Source: Zingiber officinale
Taxonomy: Eukaryota; Streptophyta; Magnoliopsida; Zingiberales; Zingiberaceae
Length of the DNA: 64,000 bases
Reading direction: 5' to 3'
NCBI RefSeq assembly: GCF_018446385.1
Contig: NC_056000.1
Coordinates: 53,600,722 to 53,664,721 of the forward strand
Part shown: in pieces, positions 11,051 to 21,499 of the stretch
Numbering within the stretch: the first letter of the stretch is position 1
Layout: each line of letters begins with the position of its first letter
Program-made: the position numbers and the translations under genes
The notes under the pieces: model-generated
Told to the model about the DNA's origin: nothing
The model's database searches: none
What the model saw: only the letters and a program-made list of their open reading frames with translations

Positions 11051-12126
11051 GTGCCAAGTTTCCAACTTGGACTTTTCCCTTCCACACGATCAACCTTGAT
11101 CAGTAATCAATCCGAGTTCAAATAACATTTGATACAAACTTAAATCAGTGTCAACATCAAAACAACAGCCAGGTCAGACTGTATCAACACGCGGGACCTG
11201 ATAATCGGTTGAAGTCCAGTTGGGTCTGCGGATCTGACAACTAACGAGAAGACCTGGTGGATCAAAGGTAAGTCAAGGGACTACAATTGGTAAGTGGAGG
11301 TAAGCAACTAGAGGAGAGATCCAGTGAGGACCCATTCCTCGTTAAGGGAACTACAAGCGTCAGTCCAACTTAGGTCCATTTGGAAAACCTAAGTTGAGAC
11401 CTTGAGTAGACCCTGGTCTCAGGGAGACAAGATCTAATTACTATTCCTATTTTTTGTGCTAATTATGTTTTGCATTATAAATATATTTTTCTATTACAGG
11501 ACTAACTTTTTGTTGCAGAGAAGAAAAGAGACAAAAAGTGGTCTGAGCACTCTGACTCCGGGTGCCTGAAGCTGGTTCGAGCGCCTGGACCACAAAAGTT
11601 ATCCTAAAATTGAGCTGGAGCGTGATGATTGGCCGAACCCACCTTAGCGGTCCAAGCGCCTGGAAGGGGTTCAGGCGCCCGGAAGTGGATAAACTTTCAC
11701 GGATGAAGTTTTGATGAGAGATCACCACGTCAGCAATGCTCCAAGCGCTCGGAGGGGTTCTAGGCACCCAGAATGGACTTATATAAGAGCCTTCAACCAG
11801 CAACTTCAAAACAACATTGACTAAAACTTTCATATTCAAGTGCTGCTCCGAGAGTTCATTTTCCTTTATATTTGTTGGTAACAAATTTTATTTTTAGTTC
11901 TTGTACTCAATCATTGTAATCCTTTTACAAACTGATAGTGATTGCTTAACGAAAGCGATCAACGATCGTGAGCCTTGGAGTAAGAGTCGTCACAGGCTCT
12001 GAACCAAGTAAAACCATCTGTGTTAGCGTTGTTTTCTATTTTTTTATTCGTTGAGTAACTCATTTTAATTTATAATTTTTAACGATCGCTATTCACCCCC
12101 CCCTCTAACGACTTTACGATTCTACA

Positions 12127-12790
12127 ATAAGTATTTAGTAGTAGTTTTGGTGTAATCAACCAAGTCAAATTAAGTCCTGTTGTATTTGATCCTTGTGTCT
12201 AAGTGTGTAGGAGCTTAGGAGTACAAGAAGTCCAAATAAAGATGCAGATAGTGAGAAGGATGGTACAGGAAAGAGTCGATGGGCTCGGTGCATTTAAGAG
12301 ACGAGTTTATGCGGAAGAGTACACTGGCAGACGAGAAGAAAGCGCATGGTGTTTCTGAGGGACCAGAAGCCGGAGCGGAAGATTGTTCGCGGAGAAGGCC
12401 GGAAGATGGGTTCGGATGAGCCTAATTATGAATGTCTGAGATCACCCAAGCGACCAAAGAAAGCGCTAGACGATCACCACAAGGCTAACCGATCCGAGCG
12501 CTCAATCCACTTTGGTGCTAAAAGGGCGCCCCCGATGCAATGGATTAACTTTTGATCCACGTTAGCAACAATCCGAGTGCCCGGAGTAGGTCCGGGCGCC
12601 CAGAAGTGAATAAAACTTTATCACTTGGCTGTTGAGTAGTCATTGAGTGGAGATAGAGTTTTGACATGCTAGAGGTACCTGGAGAAGGTTTGGGTACCTG
12701 GATCGTGCCATATTAGCAAAAGGTCAGATTCGAATAGCAGATTATAAATAGAGCCCTAGTCATAATGATTTTAAATAACACACTTCTGTA
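12127..12790 (+). mobile_element. Truncated LTR fragment related to family D
   Basis: It resembles the sense strand of LTR D: AGTCCAAATAAAGATGCAGA, GCGCC palindromes (12520-12600, GGGCGCCC), paired GGTACCTGG blocks (12674, 12702) and a TATA-like ATTATAAATAGAGCC (12741). Neither LTR end is found. It abuts the upstream region of the PRA1 gene, so LTR promoter sequence lies about 0.5 kb from that start codon. Confidence 0.5.
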
Positions 12791-13250
12791 TTTTGAATTT
12801 CATTCTGCTATTGTGTATTAGAATGCTACAAATTGCTCAACAAATTACTCATGGACTCGGATCTTAGGGCTGTCAAGGAACGCACCACCAACCTAATTTA
12901 AAATACTAGAATAGCTGAGTTACTGGACCGTTGGGCCGCTTCTACTTCTAGAATTATTAGATGGGCGAATGAGGAGGTCGTCCACGGTCCACGCCGTACA
13001 ACGCGGATACATGGATTAATAATCATTTAAAGAAAATCATAATAAAGGATACCTTTCAAAAAAAAAAAAATCCCTAAGGATCTTTTATCACTAAAACGCC
13101 TCGTTTCTCCGTGTGAATTGTGCGAGCAAATCCGCCTCTTCCTCTCCTCCTCCGATTTTATACCCAAAATAACGCCGGCGCCTCCTTCCTTTCTACATCT
13201 CCCGATCCACCAACACCACCACCTTCTTTCTCTTCCTCTGATCCGATCCG
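12791..13250 (+). promoter_or_regulatory. Upstream region and probable promoter/5' leader of the PRA1 gene
   Basis: The single-copy-looking stretch between the LTR fragment and the PRA1 start. A TATA-like TTTTATACC lies at about 13156, 95 bp upstream of ATG, followed by a CT-rich leader (13180-13240). The A-tract near 13060 may be a remnant insertion. Exact transcription start cannot be seen. Confidence 0.4.
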
Positions 13251-13898
13251 ATGATGTCCTCCGCCCCCTCCCAGCTCTCCAACCCCGCCTCCGCCGGATC
13301 CGTTCCCGCCGCCACCGCCCCCGTCTCCACCCCCGCCTTCCGTCTATTTCTCTCGCACCTTAACGACTCCGTCCGCCGCTCCCTCTCTGATCGCCGCCCA
13401 TGGTCTGAGATCGCCGATCGCTCAGCCTTCTCCCGCCCAGAATCCATCTCTGAAGCCACCTCCCGCCTCCGCAAGAACCTCGCCTACTTCCGCGTCAACT
13501 ATGCCGCCGTTGTCGCCCTCGTTCTCGCAGTGTCCCTCGTCACCAATCCCTTCTCTCTCCTCATCCTTCTCGCGCTTCTCGCCGCTTGGTGCCTCCTTTA
13601 CCTTTTTCGCCCCTCCGATCAGCCCTTAGTCCTCTTTGGCCGTACTTTCTCCCACCGGGAGACCCTCGGTGGTCTCGTCCTGCTGTCCGTCCTCGTCGTC
13701 TTCCTCACCTCTGTCGGATCGATCATCGTCTCTGCCCTCGTGGTTGGCGCCGGCATAGTCGCCGCCCACGGAGCGTTTCGCGTCCCAGAGGATCTGTTCC
13801 TTGATGAGCAGGAGACTGGCAGCGCCTCCGGTCTCTTGTCCTTCCTCGGCGGAGCCACCTCCGCCGCCGGCTCTGCAGCCGCTCCTGGACGTGTCTGA
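13251..13898 (+). CDS. PRA1: PRA1 family protein (prenylated Rab acceptor, plant PRA1-B type)
   Basis: A 215-residue single-exon protein, the usual length for plant PRA1 proteins. PRA1 proteins are small endomembrane proteins that bind prenylated Rab GTPases and act in ER-Golgi-endosome traffic. The N-terminal cytosolic part (1-80) holds RPWSEIADRSAFSRPES (49-65) and then RLRKNLAYFRVNY, the family signature. Hydrophobic segments at about 84-119 and 140-173 form the two paired membrane hairpins, and the acidic DLFLDEQE lies at the C-terminal side. The tail is Gly/Ala/Ser-rich. Two in-frame ATGs (13251, 13254) start the frame; either could be used. Codons end mostly in G or C, unlike the surrounding DNA. 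The B subgroup is inferred from pattern memory. Confidence 0.95.
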   Translation: MMSSAPSQLSNPASAGSVPAATAPVSTPAFRLFLSHLNDSVRRSLSDRRPWSEIADRSAFSRPESISEATSRLRKNLAYFRVNYAAVVALVLAVSLVTNPFSLLILLALLAAWCLLYLFRPSDQPLVLFGRTFSHRETLGGLVLLSVLVVFLTSVGSIIVSALVVGAGIVAAHGAFRVPEDLFLDEQETGSASGLLSFLGGATSAAGSAAAPGRV

Positions 13899-14480
13899 TG
13901 CACAGATCTGATGTTTTCTGGTTCACGCCATGGCGATTAGATCGTGCTCATCCTCCTTAAGTTTGCTATCATTCAAAGCTGAACAGATCATTATTTTAGG
14001 TAGATTCTGAATTGTGGACGGTAAATCTTTTTCTTTTAAAGATTTTTTTTAAAAAAAAAATGTACGTGGTTTCCCTAAGCTGTAGATCTGAATTTTATTG
14101 TACTTTCTGCTATCAATCTATTTTTGTCATATGAATTGAACATTGCCTGTTTCAGTCATAGTGTTATAGAATCTGTATGATGATTCATGCAAGTTAATTT
14201 CATTACAGGCTTTGCTTTTATATTTTCTGTAATACTTGATTTGTTTCTCTGATAGATTTTGTATAAGATGTTGGAGTTCCTATTGGGGCACGCTGTTAAT
14301 TTCATGAGACTTTGCTTTAGAACTTCTGCAATAAACCATTTCATTCCATAACTTAGATTTAGCAGCAGATCTTGGGCTTAGTACAAGAACTTAGAAGTTT
14401 ATGTTAGAAGTAACTGATTGTTGTCAATATTCTGTTGCTTTTTGAAATTTTTGAGAGCTCATTTGTGTCTAAATTTTTGA
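13899..14480 (+). other. 3' flank of PRA1, probable 3' UTR
   Basis: T-rich, non-coding sequence downstream of the TGA. It includes AATAAACC at 14327, a possible poly(A) signal. No other gene is seen. The LINE fragment follows directly. Confidence 0.45.
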
Positions 14481-15302
14481 GAGCACATTCAAGACACAGT
14501 ACCGTGGTGCATGTTGTTTGCAGATGATATTATTTTGGTAGATGAGACACGTGAAGGAGTAAATGCTAAGCTAGAATCTTGGAGGGAAACACTAGAAGGG
14601 AAAGGTTTTAAGTTTAGTAGATTAAAGACAGAATATATGGAATTTAAGTTTAGCAATATTAGAAGTAATGAAACAATTGTTAAGATAGAAGAGGACGAGT
14701 TGCCTGGAACCGAGCGATTTAAATATTTAGGATCATTTTTACAAAATGATGGAGGGATTGAGAGAGATGTCTTACATAGAATACAAGCAGGATGGGTGAA
14801 ATGGAGGGGAGCGTCGAGTGTTTTATGTGACCGTAAAGTACATCTTAAACTTAAAGGTAAGTTCTATAAAACCGCAGTTAGACCTGCTATGTTATATGGA
14901 GCTAAATGTTGGGCTATGACTCGAGCACACGAGCAGAAGATGAGAGTTGCAGAGATGAGGATGTTAAGATGGATGTGTGGACATACAAAGATGGACAAAA
15001 TAAGAAATGAGAGCATTAGAGAGAAAGTCGGAGTTGCATCTATTGAGGGAAAACTCCGAGAGACACGTTTAAGATGGTACGGACATGTACTTAGACGACC
15101 AATAAATGCTCCAGTTAGGCGATGTAAAATTATGATAAATATGCATATCAAACGAGGAAGAGGAAGACCAAAAAAGACTTGGTTAGTAATAATAAAACAA
15201 GATAAAATATATTTAAATATAGATGATGATATAATAGGAGATAGAGTTCAATGGCGTAAAAGGATTCATACAGCCGACCCCACCTAGTGGGAAAAGGCTT
15301 GG

Positions 15303-15332
<30 letters not shown>
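14481..15332 (+). mobile_element. 5'-truncated RTE-type LINE with (TTG)n tail
   Basis: The open frame starts inside the reverse transcriptase (HIQDTVPWCMLFADDIILVD, 14484 on), with the FADD catalytic motif. It continues through the C-terminal thumb and tail (KYLGSFLQNDGGIE, RRPKKTW-like RGRGRPKKTW) to a TAG at 15285-15287. The 3' end reads CCGACCCCACCTAGTGGGAAAAGGCTTGG and then (TTG)10. That 3' end and microsatellite tail are typical of plant RTE-clade LINEs. The 5' two-thirds, including the endonuclease, is absent, as usual for incomplete reverse transcription. The remaining frame is intact, suggesting a fairly recent copy. Confidence 0.88.
14511..15287 (+). pseudogene. LINE reverse transcriptase C-terminal part
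   Basis: 258 codons from MLFADD to HTADPT. FADD corresponds to the YxDD active site. The other RT catalytic motifs lie upstream of the truncation, so it cannot be active. It lies 0.6 kb downstream of PRA1 on the same strand. Confidence 0.85.
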
Positions 15333-15333
<1 letters not shown>

Positions 15334-16740
15334 GGTGTTCATGCCTCTGAGAGATAAGAGTACTTGCTGTGCCTTCAAGACTTCAATGAAGTTACACTCT
15401 TTTAATTGGAAATGTATTATGGATTTAGTTATAGAAAAGAGATGACTGCGATTGATGGTTGACACTGTAGTAATCTGTTAGAGGTTGCAACTCATAAGGC
15501 AAGTTTAGTATGTAACAGTCCCAATCTTAGATGGTTACTTGAAGGCAAGTTTAGTATGTGATAGTTCCAACCTAAGATGATTACTTGACCCCTTGAGAGC
15601 ATATCCTGACTTACTTGTATTGGGTTAAAAAGCTACTTCCAGCTGGCTACTCTGGTTCATCATCCTAACAATGCATTCGGGCACAAAATGCATGCCACAA
15701 CCAACACTCCTATCGTATCGGTGCGGGTTCTTGCTCAGGCACCATTAGCATGAGTCAATATTTTCAATACTGTAATTGCTACTGAACTTCTCTAGTTCAG
15801 TCTTCGCCTGATGTTTGTCAACCGAACCATTTCCATTTTCTATACATAACTAATAGGCTGCAGAAAGGACAGTAATTGGATTAAGATTTTCACTGAAGTT
15901 GCATTGTAGATATTATCAGTTCTAGATCGTTGCTAGAGTATGAGTATACAAACTTTATTAGTTCTTTTTTCTTTCAAAGATAATTGTGAGAGCTCTAGAC
16001 CACTTTGAATGATCTGGCAGAGAGTGAAATTTGCAAAAGAATATTGGTTTGCAATTTCTCTGAGAATGTCAGTTTTTTGTTTTTCCCTTCTCATCAGGCA
16101 AATGGAAGATCTAAAACCATATGATCAGACCAACTGCCTTGCCACAGCTATTTTCAAATCAGACCCAATCACCTTGCATTAGGTGTGTTTAGATGCCTGC
16201 TCAATATGATCTATTTTTTATTGCCTCACTTGGTCTGACGCACTCAGCTCAGACGGTTTGACACGATAACTCACTTATAGGCCTAGTCAAGTTATTTGGA
16301 TTGTTCAAACCCCTTATTCAGCGTAGTCTATTGGACTATCCATATCACTTGCAATCTCCTTTCCTTTATTCACTTATTATACAATAATGGGTTGGTGGAT
16401 TTACCTATCCTTTTCTCTTGTTTATCTATTATAAAATAATGGATGGACACATTAATAAATCTGATTTGCAATATTTTTTGAGCATTTTTTTTTCTTCCGC
16501 TAGAATCCGGTGGAATGGAATTTTCTTCCTTTCATCGTCAGTCATTTCTATTGTTTGCTATAACAATGATGAAATAATTAATGCTTTATATTCTCTAGAT
16601 TTAGACTTTGATTTTCAATCTAGCACAATCACAAGCTAAAGAAACCCTTTGCCACTCACAATCCCTGCTCGAAAGCAGTCAATTTTGAGGAGATTACACT
16701 TGGGGGCATTCATTTAACTTTATTTTATCGCAATGGTATC
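15333..16740. other. No gene; small direct duplication
   Basis: AGGCAAGTTTAGTATGTAAC (15498) and AGGCAAGTTTAGTATGTGAT (15543) begin a ~45-bp direct duplication. The rest has no convincing frame; a 73-aa open frame at 16418-16639 has no recognisable content. Confidence 0.5.
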
Positions 16741-18480
16741 TCAACTATTCTTGAGGCCCTATGAATAGTAATTACTCTATCATATATGTTAAATCTCACT
16801 TCTTTATTAGTAAAATTTTAAAAATAAAAAATATTTTATGTTAACTAATTTGAGAGTAATAAATTATTGTAATATTATTAATATATATTTTAATTATTAT
16901 TTTTTTAAAATTATCAAATTAATTTTAATTTTGGTAAAGGAAAGTTTTGGTACAACGGTAAAAATTATCGATAAATTATAATTTAAATTTATTTAGTTAA
17001 AAATATTTAGCTAGTAAACAACGACGGTAAATTATTAAAAAAATTTATTAAACAACTCGAAGAGTTAATAATATAAAAATGATAATAAAAGAGAAGAAAG
17101 AAAGAAAAATAAAATTTAGAGAGAAATAATAGTACAATATTAAATATGTTTAATTTATTAATCAAACTTAATTTTTATTATTAAATTAAATTTTTATCAG
17201 TAAAAAATTAAAAATTATTAGTTAAAGTTTAATAAAAAATTATCAACTAAATTTAACTTTAAAATTTAAAATTTTAAAAATTAAAATTATCAATAAAATT
17301 TAATACATGTAAAAAATAAAAATGATCAAATTTAATTTTAATATATAAAAAATTTAAAATTAATGATTAAATATAATTTGATTAGTAAAAAATTTAAATT
17401 ATCAATAAAAATAAATCTTAAATAAAATTTATTTTAGTCATAATTTTAAATATTAAATTCATATATATATATAATTTGGTGGACCCTAATATAATAGGAG
17501 CCCTAGGCATCAATTTGAGTCGGCTCTGATAGTACAATGTCTTGATATTTTATTAAATTTTTAAATATTTAAGGATCGAGTTTTTAATTTTAATAAATTA
17601 ATAAATAAATTTTTTTAATAGATAATTGATTTAAGAATGTTAGGATGAGTGCAGTTTTTCTTAAGATATTCTGATCGATGAATAAATTTTTAGAATCAAA
17701 CTTATCATCCATAATTAATCAGTATAAGTAAGCTAATTAATGCAAATTAAAAAAAAATTATCTGTTGCATAATCAATTTGATAGACTTTTCAATTTCATA
17801 ATATCTAAGAACATTTGATTATGTATAATATGTATCCACAAGTCTGACAAGACCATTAAGTCTCCTTTTACGAGAAAGTTAGAATGGACTACAAATCTTT
17901 TGAGCTACGATATAATGAATGCGGGGGTTTTATTTTATAGAAAAATAATAAATTTAGTTAGTATTATTGATTATCAATTTAATTTTATAAAAAATTTTCA
18001 TTAATTATTAGGATAAATAAAAAAATACACATGATAATCAACCCATAATCTCTGCAAATGATCAATCTCTTTATAGCTATTTGTATACTATAAAACCCAA
18101 ATGTAAAGCTTTGAAAAATTTAAAGAATTTAGATTGATCTTAAATAAATGTGTAAAATATTAAGATCACTAGTTGGAATGTGATGGTGAATAGTGATTTA
18201 TCGAGTTTATAAATAAAGAATTATTTATTGATTAGACTAGACAAATAAAGAATTAATTTCTTAATTTATCTCACTAAATAATTTATAAGAAATTGGTTGG
18301 CCTTAATTTATAATTTTACATTTCTTATAAAATAAACGTCTACAAAATTAATTCGGCGATTTCCAAACCACCTAATTTTGCATGTTATACAAAAAGCATA
18401 TCCAATTTCAAATTTGATCAAATTATACCTTCTCATTTTCTTTCAAATAATGCCTCCTCTTCTTTCTACTGTTCATTCAG
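16741..18480. other. AT-rich intergenic DNA, no gene seen
   Basis: Very high A+T with many TTAATTTT/AAATTTAA runs and a short (AT)n at 17463-17472. No open frame, LTR end or inverted terminal repeat was found by eye. Confidence 0.5.
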
Positions 18481-18646
18481 GGAAAAAAAATCTTCACCGC
18501 TTTATTTGTTTTCTTAAAAAAACCTAATGTCCTCCTTTGTATCCATGGAAGAGTTCGCCTCTGGGGTAGACTGATAGCTTACTCTCCTGCATGTCGAGCT
18601 TCGTCTATGTGATTATCGTGTGAGGTAGGATTACTACAACTGAGGT

Positions 18647-18848
18647 TGCTATCATGACCAAGAAGCTCCTTGATAGCACGAGAAAGGACGCGTGGATTGT
18701 TAGCATCTATCTTATCTTCGTAGTTTCCTTTATCATCAAGATTGACCGTGAGCAGTAGTTAAACGAGTTGAAGATGCAGCAGCCGACCCTCCTTGGCGCC
18801 CCCACCATCCCAACTCCCCTCTACAACATTGTCGGGTCATCCAAGTGA
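18647..18848 (+). pseudogene. Relic of a small membrane-protein gene, not identified
   Basis: One frame reads TKKLLDSTRKDAWIVSIYLI, then a hydrophobic stretch to KIDREQ, a TAG, and LNELKMQQPTLLGAPTIPTP up to a TGA after VGSSK. This has the look of a real protein with one membrane segment and a proline-rich tail. A single in-frame stop and a disordered upstream part suggest a pseudogene. I do not recognise the family. A SINE landed 36 bp downstream. Confidence 0.4.
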
Positions 18849-18883
18849 GAAATAGAATGAGATGGTTATGATCTAATCTCATG

Positions 18884-19050
18884 GTGGCAAAAGGTGAATA
18901 CGCTTGCCCCCAGCGTCCCCGTCAACCTGTCTCAGGGCCAACACGAAGGAGATAAATTACGGGCGACTACTAACCTTTGGAATAATGACTAGCACACAAG
19001 GAAGATATTTTACCTCAGCTTTACCGAGATTCGAACCCCAGACCTAATAG
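18884..19050 (-). mobile_element. SINE (5'-truncated), 12-bp target duplication
   Basis: A perfect TCTAATCTCATG duplication (18872-18883, 19051-19062) flanks it. On the minus strand it has GGGGTTCGAATCTCGG, a Pol III B-box, then TGAGGTAAA, GTCATTATTCCAAAGG, GTAATTTA and GTTGGCCCTGAGACAGG. The copy at 53537-53750 has the same order of blocks. Confidence 0.85.
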
Positions 19051-19144
19051 TCTAATCTCATGCTTAGATAGGTGATAGTAGTAATTCTTGTTTAAGGTAG
19101 TGGCATTAAATTTAATTAGTTGAAAATACTTAGTCTATTGCTAA

Positions 19145-20100
19145 TTTTCACATAGTGTAATTATTTAGATTGAATTGATTTTCTTAATATATGTAAAAAT
19201 CTCATTATCAATATATCGATTGTTAGATTGAAATTTTTTTTATCCTTATATTTTATTATTGTTATTCAAATGTTCTACATTTTATTGTTGTTTTTCAAAT
19301 GTTCTACTTTTTGAAAATAATATGTTGAATGACATGATCATGGAACTATCATATGAGATATTGTAATCTAATAGTAGATTTGAATAATAATACTAAGAAA
19401 TTAAATTTTTTTTATAATTATAATACATTAATTTTGCTTTATTCATATTTCTTCTGAATTAACAGAACCTTTTTAATTGTTATTTGTAAAATATTTATTT
19501 CTTGTTGCAAAAGACTAAGGATGATAAAAGAATTTGAAGTAGGAGACATATCAAGGAGAACCACTTGAGCTATCTTACTATAAGAAATCATCTAAGATAC
19601 TTGATAAGATTGGATAATTTGATTTTTTTTGGATGATATGGAAAATTTTGCTCCTGACCAATATAATCGTAAACTTGATCCGTTCGTTGTAGATGTTAAA
19701 GAGAAACATTCATAATATTTTTCTATTATTGATGTTGTCTATGTAATTGTTTGTTGTATACTGCTAATTGTTGCTTTGTCCAAATTATTGTATTCTTCTA
19801 GTGTATTATTCTTGTTATAAAACTCAATAAAATTGCTATTGCTGTTATTGTAATTTTTAGGTATGACAATTTTAATTTGATATTTTTTACAATATAATTA
19901 TTGAAATATTATATGATTTTCTAAAGAGATCATAACTTTTGACTCGGATTGAGTCACAGGACGCATAATATATCAAATTGAAGATATATGAACGGGTTCG
20001 ATTTGATATATTGTATGTTTCCTGGTTCAACCAGAATCAAAAGTTAAGAACATCAACGTGTTGTTGGTCTTCAAAATATCAGCAACTCATTATTGTTGGT
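19145..20100 (+). repeat. ~0.95-kb repeat, copy 1
   Basis: It matches 21500-22412 over its length with many substitutions (for example GATTTGAATAATAATACTAA, GCTATCTTACTATA, TTGTAGATGTTAAAGAGAAA). It contains an exon-like run (GATGATATGGAAAATTTTGC). Family not recognised; a foldback sits at its right end. Confidence 0.75.
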
Positions 20101-20345
20101 CTTTGTTGCTGATCTTCTGAAGACTAGTAAAAAGTTGTTGATCTTCTGAAGACCAATAACACATAGTCGCTATGAAATCGTAGCTGTTAAACTATAAGTT
20201 ATAATTTTAAGTGATCATAACTTTTTATTCATATTAAATTATGAGACGTATAATATATCAAACCGAATATCTCGGAACAAACTTCGATTTAATATATTAT
20301 GTGTATCGTGGTTCAACCTGAATAAAAAATTATGATCTCTTAAAG
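19925..20345. repeat. Two foldback (inverted repeat) units
   Basis: Unit 1 (about 19930-20047) opens GATCATAACTTTTGACTC and closes GAATCAAAAGTTAAGA. Unit 2 (20212-20340) opens GATCATAACTTTTTATTC and closes GAATAAAAAATTATGATC. Both have ATATATCAAA/TTTGATATAT inner arms. Each is ~120 bp and could fold into a long hairpin. Confidence 0.75.
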
Positions 20346-20367
20346 TTGGATTTGTAGTTGTAGTAGC

Positions 20368-21122
20368 TAGGGATGCAAACGAGCCGAATAGTATTAAGCT
20401 TGAGCTTGACTCATTTAAGTTATATTCGAACTCGAATCAAACTTTTATCACAAGGCTCGAGCTCGGCTCGTTTTGGAATTACTAAGCTCGCGAACAGTTC
20501 GAGCTCAGCTCGTTATTAGCTTGATTATCATAGTTAATGAGCCTAACTTATTAAGCGAACTCGAGCTCGTTTTCAGACTCATTTTAGAGCTCATTTTGGG
20601 CTCATTTTAAGGCTCATTTTGCAAGCTCATTAAGCGAACTCGAAAATTCATTTGAATAAATATTCAACAAACCTAACAACTAAAATAATATAAACTCAAC
20701 ACATCATTGAACATCCGAAACTACTACATTAAACTTCCAAACTCAATATACCATTGAACATATTTGTGAGCCCTTTAATCGAGTCGAGCTCGAGCCCCAG
20801 TTCACGAGCTTATAAACGAACATGCTCTCGAGCCCTTTAAACGAGTCAAGCTCGAGCCCGAGTTCACAAGTCTATAAACAAACATGTTCTCGAGCCCTTT
20901 AAACGAGCCAAACTCAAGCTCGAGCTTGCGAACATATAAACAAACATGTTCGTGAGCTCATGAGTCGAATATCCTTAAGCTCGAGCTCGGCTCGATAAAA
21001 CTGTCGAGCTCGAAATTGAGCTCGAGCTCGGCTCGATAAGCTAAACGAACGAACTCGAACGAGCTTTTTACCGAATCGAGCTCCGAATAACTCGCAAACC
21101 GTTTGGTTCATTTATATTCCTA
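20368..21122. mobile_element. hAT-like non-autonomous element rich in GAGCTCGAGC (755 bp)
   Basis: Imperfect terminal inverted repeats (TAGGGATGCAAACGAGCC versus TAGGAATATAAATGAACC) lie inside an 8-bp target duplication with one mismatch (GTAGTAGC 20360-20367, CTAGTAGC 21123-21130), the size hAT transposases make. The interior is packed with GAGCTCG/CTCGAGC self-complementary motifs and three ~62-bp tandem copies (20765-20950). It has no coding capacity; the 65-aa minus frame is repeat-derived. Confidence 0.75.
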
Positions 21123-21171
21123 CTAGTAGCTATAGTTTCATAGTTGCTACAATGTGAATGTTGTGTAAATT

Positions 21172-21285
21172 TTGAAAGATCATAACTTTTGATTCAAATT
21201 GAATCATAAAGCACACAATATATCAAAGATCTTTAAACGAGATTCAATTTGTTGTACGTCTCAAAGTTATAACTTGTTGTTATAG
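21172..21285. repeat. Third foldback unit
   Basis: AGATCATAACTTTTGATTC at the left and CAAAGTTATAACTTG at the right, with the same inner arms as the units at 19930 and 20212. The hAT-like element separates it from unit 2. Confidence 0.6.
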
Positions 21286-21499
21286 CAGCTATCAATTTCG
21301 TAAATCTTGGATTTATTATAGATAATTTTCATTATTTATTTATGATTCTATTGATGTTGATTAAAAATTATACATGCATGGTCTCCTAACTAATTTGTTA
21401 TAAGAGTATAGTTTTAAGTTGACCTAAACTTTTTCATTAATGTTTGGTTTTCTAGATTTATTATTGTCACTTTGATCAGATATCATAAATTTAGTTTTT

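Larger units (their letters stand above)
9510..11189 (-). mobile_element. Solo LTR nested in family D LTR (TSD CGCGG)
   Basis: TGTTAGGATC..GTATCAACA is bounded by perfect CGCGG duplications (9505-9509, 11190-11194). TAGAGGGGGGGTGAATAGC near the left end is the reverse complement of the motif that sits near the 3' end of the other LTRs, so the sense strand is minus. It carries a 330-bp array of GATCGGTC/GACCGATC hairpins and a tandem repeat at 10770-11050. The 162-aa open frame 10277-10765 is only the palindrome array in frame. Confidence 0.85.
9276..12126 (+). mobile_element. Solo LTR (family D) with a nested solo LTR
   Basis: It starts TGTTGGTACAATATGCAC and ends GATTCTACA. Flanks GTAAG (9271-9275) and ATAAG (12127-12131) match 4/5. 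In sense order it has GCGCC-type palindromes (11570-11765), a TATA box TTATATAAG (11779), and GCTATTCACCCCCCCCTCTAACG near the 3' end (12088-12109). Removing the nested element leaves about 1.17 kb. No internal region or second LTR is present, so it is the product of LTR-LTR recombination. Confidence 0.75.

Noticed and set aside
11459-11884. 141-aa minus frame
   Set aside because: Lies within solo LTR D, antisense to its promoter region; no protein signature.
13193-13926. Minus-strand frames over PRA1
   Set aside because: Antisense shadows of a G/C-rich coding region.
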